Assembly (NCBI GenBank): GCA_016763495.1
Contig: JAESTR010000046.1
Location: 1-9,011, forward strand
Length of the DNA: 9,011 nt
Source: Kordiimonadaceae bacterium
GTDB taxonomy: Bacteria; Pseudomonadota; Alphaproteobacteria; Sphingomonadales; Kordiimonadaceae
Direction of reading: 5' to 3'
Each line of letters begins with the position of its first letter. Positions within the stretch are counted from its first letter, which is position 1. This document shows, piece by piece, positions 7,135 through 9,011 of the stretch. The translations under genes and the position numbers were made by a program. Under the pieces are notes generated by a model. The model worked only from the letters and a program-made list of their open reading frames with translations, did not search any database and was not told where the DNA came from.

Positions 7135-7138
7135 ATTT

Positions 7139-7585
7139 ATGCAGCCGCGTACAGCCACCCCTGAAATGATTGCTGAATCCAACCCACCCGCCGGGTATGA
7201 ACCAATTGTATCTTGGTCAAACTTTGGTTGGGAAAATGGCCCAATATTCGACTTGGAAAGTAAAGATGGCTGGGTACGCGGCTTTCGTGTACTCGATAAA
7301 CACATCAATGCAGGAGGTGTTTGCCACGGCGGTATGTTGATGACATTTGCTGATATTTTACTTTCGCGTGCGGTTATGGAAGTGGTGCAGCCGCCTTTTG
7401 TTACTATTCGTATGGTAACTGACTTTGTGGGTGCCGGGTTTAAAGGGCAGTGGCTTGAGGGCACGGCAGAAGTTCAGGGCGAGGCGGACGGTGTCATTAC
7501 TGTTACAGGGAAAGTAACGTCAGACCGAGGCACAGTCATTTCTTGCCATGCGCTTTTTAAAAAGATTGGCCGTGTAAAAGAATAA
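7139..7585 (+). CDS. PaaI-family hotdog-fold thioesterase
   Basis: A 148-residue protein of the PaaI/YbgC-like thioesterase group, which hydrolyses acyl- or aryl-CoA thioesters in the cytoplasm as a dimer or tetramer. The signature NAGGVCHGGMLMTFADI (57-73) contains the HGG motif (63-65) and the catalytic acidic residue D72 on the hotdog helix. Further strands follow, with TIRMVTDFVGAGFKGQWLEGTAEV (89-112) and an ISCHALFKKIG end (134-144). Length is normal for the family. The start at 7139 is preceded by only a weak, distant ACGGA; a Met at residue 10 has no site either. The natural substrate cannot be told. It lies 95 bases after DUF192, and that gap holds the TTAAAC array, so it may have its own promoter. 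Confidence 0.88.
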   Translation: MQPRTATPEMIAESNPPAGYEPIVSWSNFGWENGPIFDLESKDGWVRGFRVLDKHINAGGVCHGGMLMTFADILLSRAVMEVVQPPFVTIRMVTDFVGAGFKGQWLEGTAEVQGEADGVITVTGKVTSDRGTVISCHALFKKIGRVKE

Positions 7586-7676
7586 GGCTACATAGGCCCA
7601 CAAATTCACCGGTAAATCCGCGATCAATTCGGGATGATTCCTTTGTTAATCTCAGGCAAGTCTGGAGCTGGCCACA

Positions 7677-8108
7677 ATGCCACTAAAACCACCCTATCAA
7701 GAGTTCCTCGGAAACTGGGAGCTTATCCCGCTTACATGCATCTATGAACAAGGGGAGGCACCTATTGCAGGCACCTATAGCATCGACGAAAACGATGGCG
7801 TGCTAACCTTCCATATGGGCTGGACGGATGCAGGGGGTGGCCAGCATGATTATAGCTTTGGTGCAAAACCTGACGGCAAGAGAAAACCTTTCAATGGTGG
7901 CATGCTCGCAGATTCGATTTCCGTTATAGCTGCTAGTGATACAGAGCTAAATTCCGCCGCGTACAAAGACGGTCAGGAACTGATGCTTGCCACTCGTACG
8001 TTATCAGACGACGGCGATTATATGGAAGTGCGCCAAATAGTGCGTTTGCCGGACCTAACCGAACCCACAAATTTCGCCCGTTATCGCCGCGTTAAATACA
8101 CACAGTAA
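7677..8108 (+). CDS. Uncharacterised small beta-rich protein (possibly lipocalin-like)
   Basis: A 143-residue protein I do not recognise with certainty. The ATG at 7677 has GGAG nine bases upstream, and codon use looks like its neighbours, so it is very likely a real gene. There is no signal peptide or membrane segment. The N-terminal FLGNWELIPLTCIYEQGEAP (10-29) and alternating polar/hydrophobic stretches (31-47, 78-94, 100-124) ending in FARYRRVKY suggest a small beta barrel. The early G-x-W in LGNWELI (11-17) resembles the G-x-W of lipocalin-like domains. A fold similar to lipocalins or nitrobindins is therefore possible, but this is inference from pattern alone. It lies 91 bases after the thioesterase gene on the same strand and may be cotranscribed. 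No intrinsic terminator is obvious after it. Confidence 0.75.
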   Translation: MPLKPPYQEFLGNWELIPLTCIYEQGEAPIAGTYSIDENDGVLTFHMGWTDAGGGQHDYSFGAKPDGKRKPFNGGMLADSISVIAASDTELNSAAYKDGQELMLATRTLSDDGDYMEVRQIVRLPDLTEPTNFARYRRVKYTQ

Positions 8109-8214
8109 CGCGGGCGGTTTGGTGCTATTTTACAATGAAGCCAGCATGTATGTCATGCAATTATGCTTTGGAATCGCACGACACACCTAGCTGAAAATGG
8201 CTTCCCTGTTAACT

Positions 8215-8586
8215 CTATCCGTATAGTGCGTATGCGGTGGCTACTGCGCCTATTGCATCGACTATAAATAGAGACCGTATTGTGGGGCTAATCGGTGCTG
8301 ATCCCGGCCAAAACAGGGCAATAAGTCGGCCGCCAATCAGTCCGCCAAAGATAACGAAACTTACCATCAAAGCTGTTGCTGCAGGCAGGTAGCCCAATAT
8401 GCCTGCTATTTGTGAGCAAGCTGCGGCCAAAAAGAAACCGCCGTATTGGGCGCGAATCTCAATTTCGCCTGACCGCTCGATTGGTTCTAAATTAAGCATC
8501 TGCGCGAATTTTTTAGGCGCTATCAAGCTGTGTAGGCCAGTGTATAAAAAGAATACTGCAATAATACCCAATAATATAAGTGTCAT
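8215..8586 (-). CDS. DUF4345-like four-helix membrane protein
   Basis: A 123-residue hydrophobic protein with four likely membrane helices at about 3-24, 47-66, 68-91 and 104-121. The central EIEIRAQYGGFFLAAA (40-55) resembles the conserved region of the DUF4345 family, short integral membrane proteins of unknown function: E-x-R-x-x-YGG followed by a helix. The first helix followed by SLIAPKKFAQML (20-31) also fits. The start has AGGGGAG about six bases before the ATG. It is convergent with the unrecognised gene to its left, with a 106-base gap that contains only weak inverted repeats. The family assignment rests on pattern memory; function is unknown. Confidence 0.75.
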   Translation of the reverse strand: MTLILLGIIAVFFLYTGLHSLIAPKKFAQMLNLEPIERSGEIEIRAQYGGFFLAAACSQIAGILGYLPAATALMVSFVIFGGLIGGRLIALFWPGSAPISPTIRSLFIVDAIGAVATAYALYG

Positions 8587-8875
8587 CCAAATCTCCCCTT
8601 TTAGTGGTTTTTTGTATCAAATACAGGGTTGCCCTCTCTGTATAACAGTAGGTACTCCCTATAAAATAAGGTAACTAGTTTAATTTAGGTCAAAGCAAAG
8701 CATTTACCAAAAACAGTGGTATTTCAAGCTACGGCCAAAGGGTACATTTGGCAGGTTTCTATGATTTCTGCGAAACAAAACGAAAATTTGGCTTGGGATT
8801 AATTTAGGACTTTTGGGAGCCTTTCACCGTATTTGCTGGGTTTTATTTTTTTTTCGAAAACTGTGCTTTTTTCTC
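8587..8875. other. Gene-free intergenic region
   Basis: This stretch between the start of the DUF4345-like gene and the tRNA promoter has no credible coding frame. It should hold the minus-strand promoter of the DUF4345-like gene: TTATAC/TATACA around 8639-8645 on the minus strand could be its -10, but no good -35 goes with it. A small perfect hairpin, GCCAAA (8734-8739) with TTTGGC (8747-8752), has no T run. A tract rich in T, including nine in a row at 8846-8854, precedes the tRNA promoter. Confidence 0.6.
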
Positions 8876-8904
8876 TTGCTTCTGAAACCCGCAGAACCTA
8901 TACC
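8876..8904 (+). promoter_or_regulatory. Promoter of tRNA-Pro
   Basis: TTGCTT (8876-8881) and TATACC (8899-8904) are separated by 17 bases, placing transcription start near 8911, about five bases before the mature tRNA. The G+C-rich stretch after the -10 (CCCTGCTTCGCG) fits a stable-RNA promoter under stringent control, and the T-rich tract just upstream could act as an UP element. Confidence 0.6.
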
Positions 8905-8915
8905 CTGCTTCGCGT

Positions 8916-8992
8916 CGGGGAGTGGCGCAGCCTGGTAGCGCACCTGTTTTGGGTACAGGGGGTCGCAAGTTCGAATCTTGTCTCCCCGACCA
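8916..8992 (+). tRNA. tRNA-Pro (anticodon UGG)
   Basis: A full cloverleaf of 77 bases can be drawn. The acceptor stem CGGGGAG (8916-8922) pairs with CTCCCCG (8982-8988). The D arm pairs GCGC with GCGC around AGCCTGGTA. The anticodon stem CCTGT/ACAGG encloses the loop TTTGGGT, giving anticodon TGG. The T arm GCAAG/CTTGT encloses TTCGAAT. Discriminator A (8989) is followed by an encoded CCA (8990-8992). The UGG anticodon reads proline CCN codons. No duplicated tRNA end or integrase is visible in the 19 bases that follow. Confidence 0.97.
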
Positions 8993-9011
8993 GTTATTCT
9001 GGTAGGAATAC

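Noticed and set aside
8137..8204. Inverted repeat GAAGCCA (8137-8143) and TGGCTTC (8198-8204) between convergent genes
   Set aside because: The arms are only seven bases with a 54-base loop and no T run, so a terminator is not supported.
8916..9011. tRNA-Pro as an integration site
   Set aside because: No repeated tRNA 3' end, integrase or change of gene style is visible before the window ends.

Overview
The window looks like chromosomal DNA of a free-living, probably marine alphaproteobacterium of moderate GC content (judged by eye, not computed). The main reasons are a two-domain cold-shock protein followed by a secreted DUF192 protein, an alphaproteobacterial-style RecX, a perfect CtrA-type box (TTAA-N7-TTAAC), and a tRNA-Pro gene with encoded CCA. 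A Kordiimonas-like lineage would fit, but this is a guess from gene style and not a classification.

Left part (1-1888, minus strand): a fatty acyl-AMP ligase (FAAL) gene is followed after 2 bases by the start of a second gene that runs off the window. Its 45 visible residues match the second half of a TATA-binding-protein (TBP) repeat, including the LIF-x-x-GK and TGAKSEE signatures typical of archaeal and eukaryotic TBP. No such protein is normally expected in a bacterium, and this is the most interesting thing in the window. The gene is short of codons for the first half of the repeat.

Middle (1889-5776): a divergent intergenic region with a 9-bp inverted repeat separates the FAAL operon from a plus-strand pair, a class V PLP enzyme and recX, whose stop and start codons overlap. 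A separate gene follows for the Na+/H+ antiporter NhaB, closed by a strong intrinsic terminator.

Right part (5777-9011): a CtrA-type box and a strong purine-rich ribosome site precede the double cold-shock gene, which ends in its own hairpin terminator. Next come a secreted DUF192 protein, a PaaI-type hotdog thioesterase preceded by a helically phased TTAAAC array, a small unrecognised beta-rich protein, a minus-strand DUF4345-like membrane protein, a gene-free stretch of about 330 bases, and tRNA-Pro(UGG) with its promoter.

Most of the window is housekeeping and stress-related: lipid activation, recombination control, sodium/pH homeostasis, cold shock and thioester hydrolysis. No mobile element, CRISPR array or integrase is visible.
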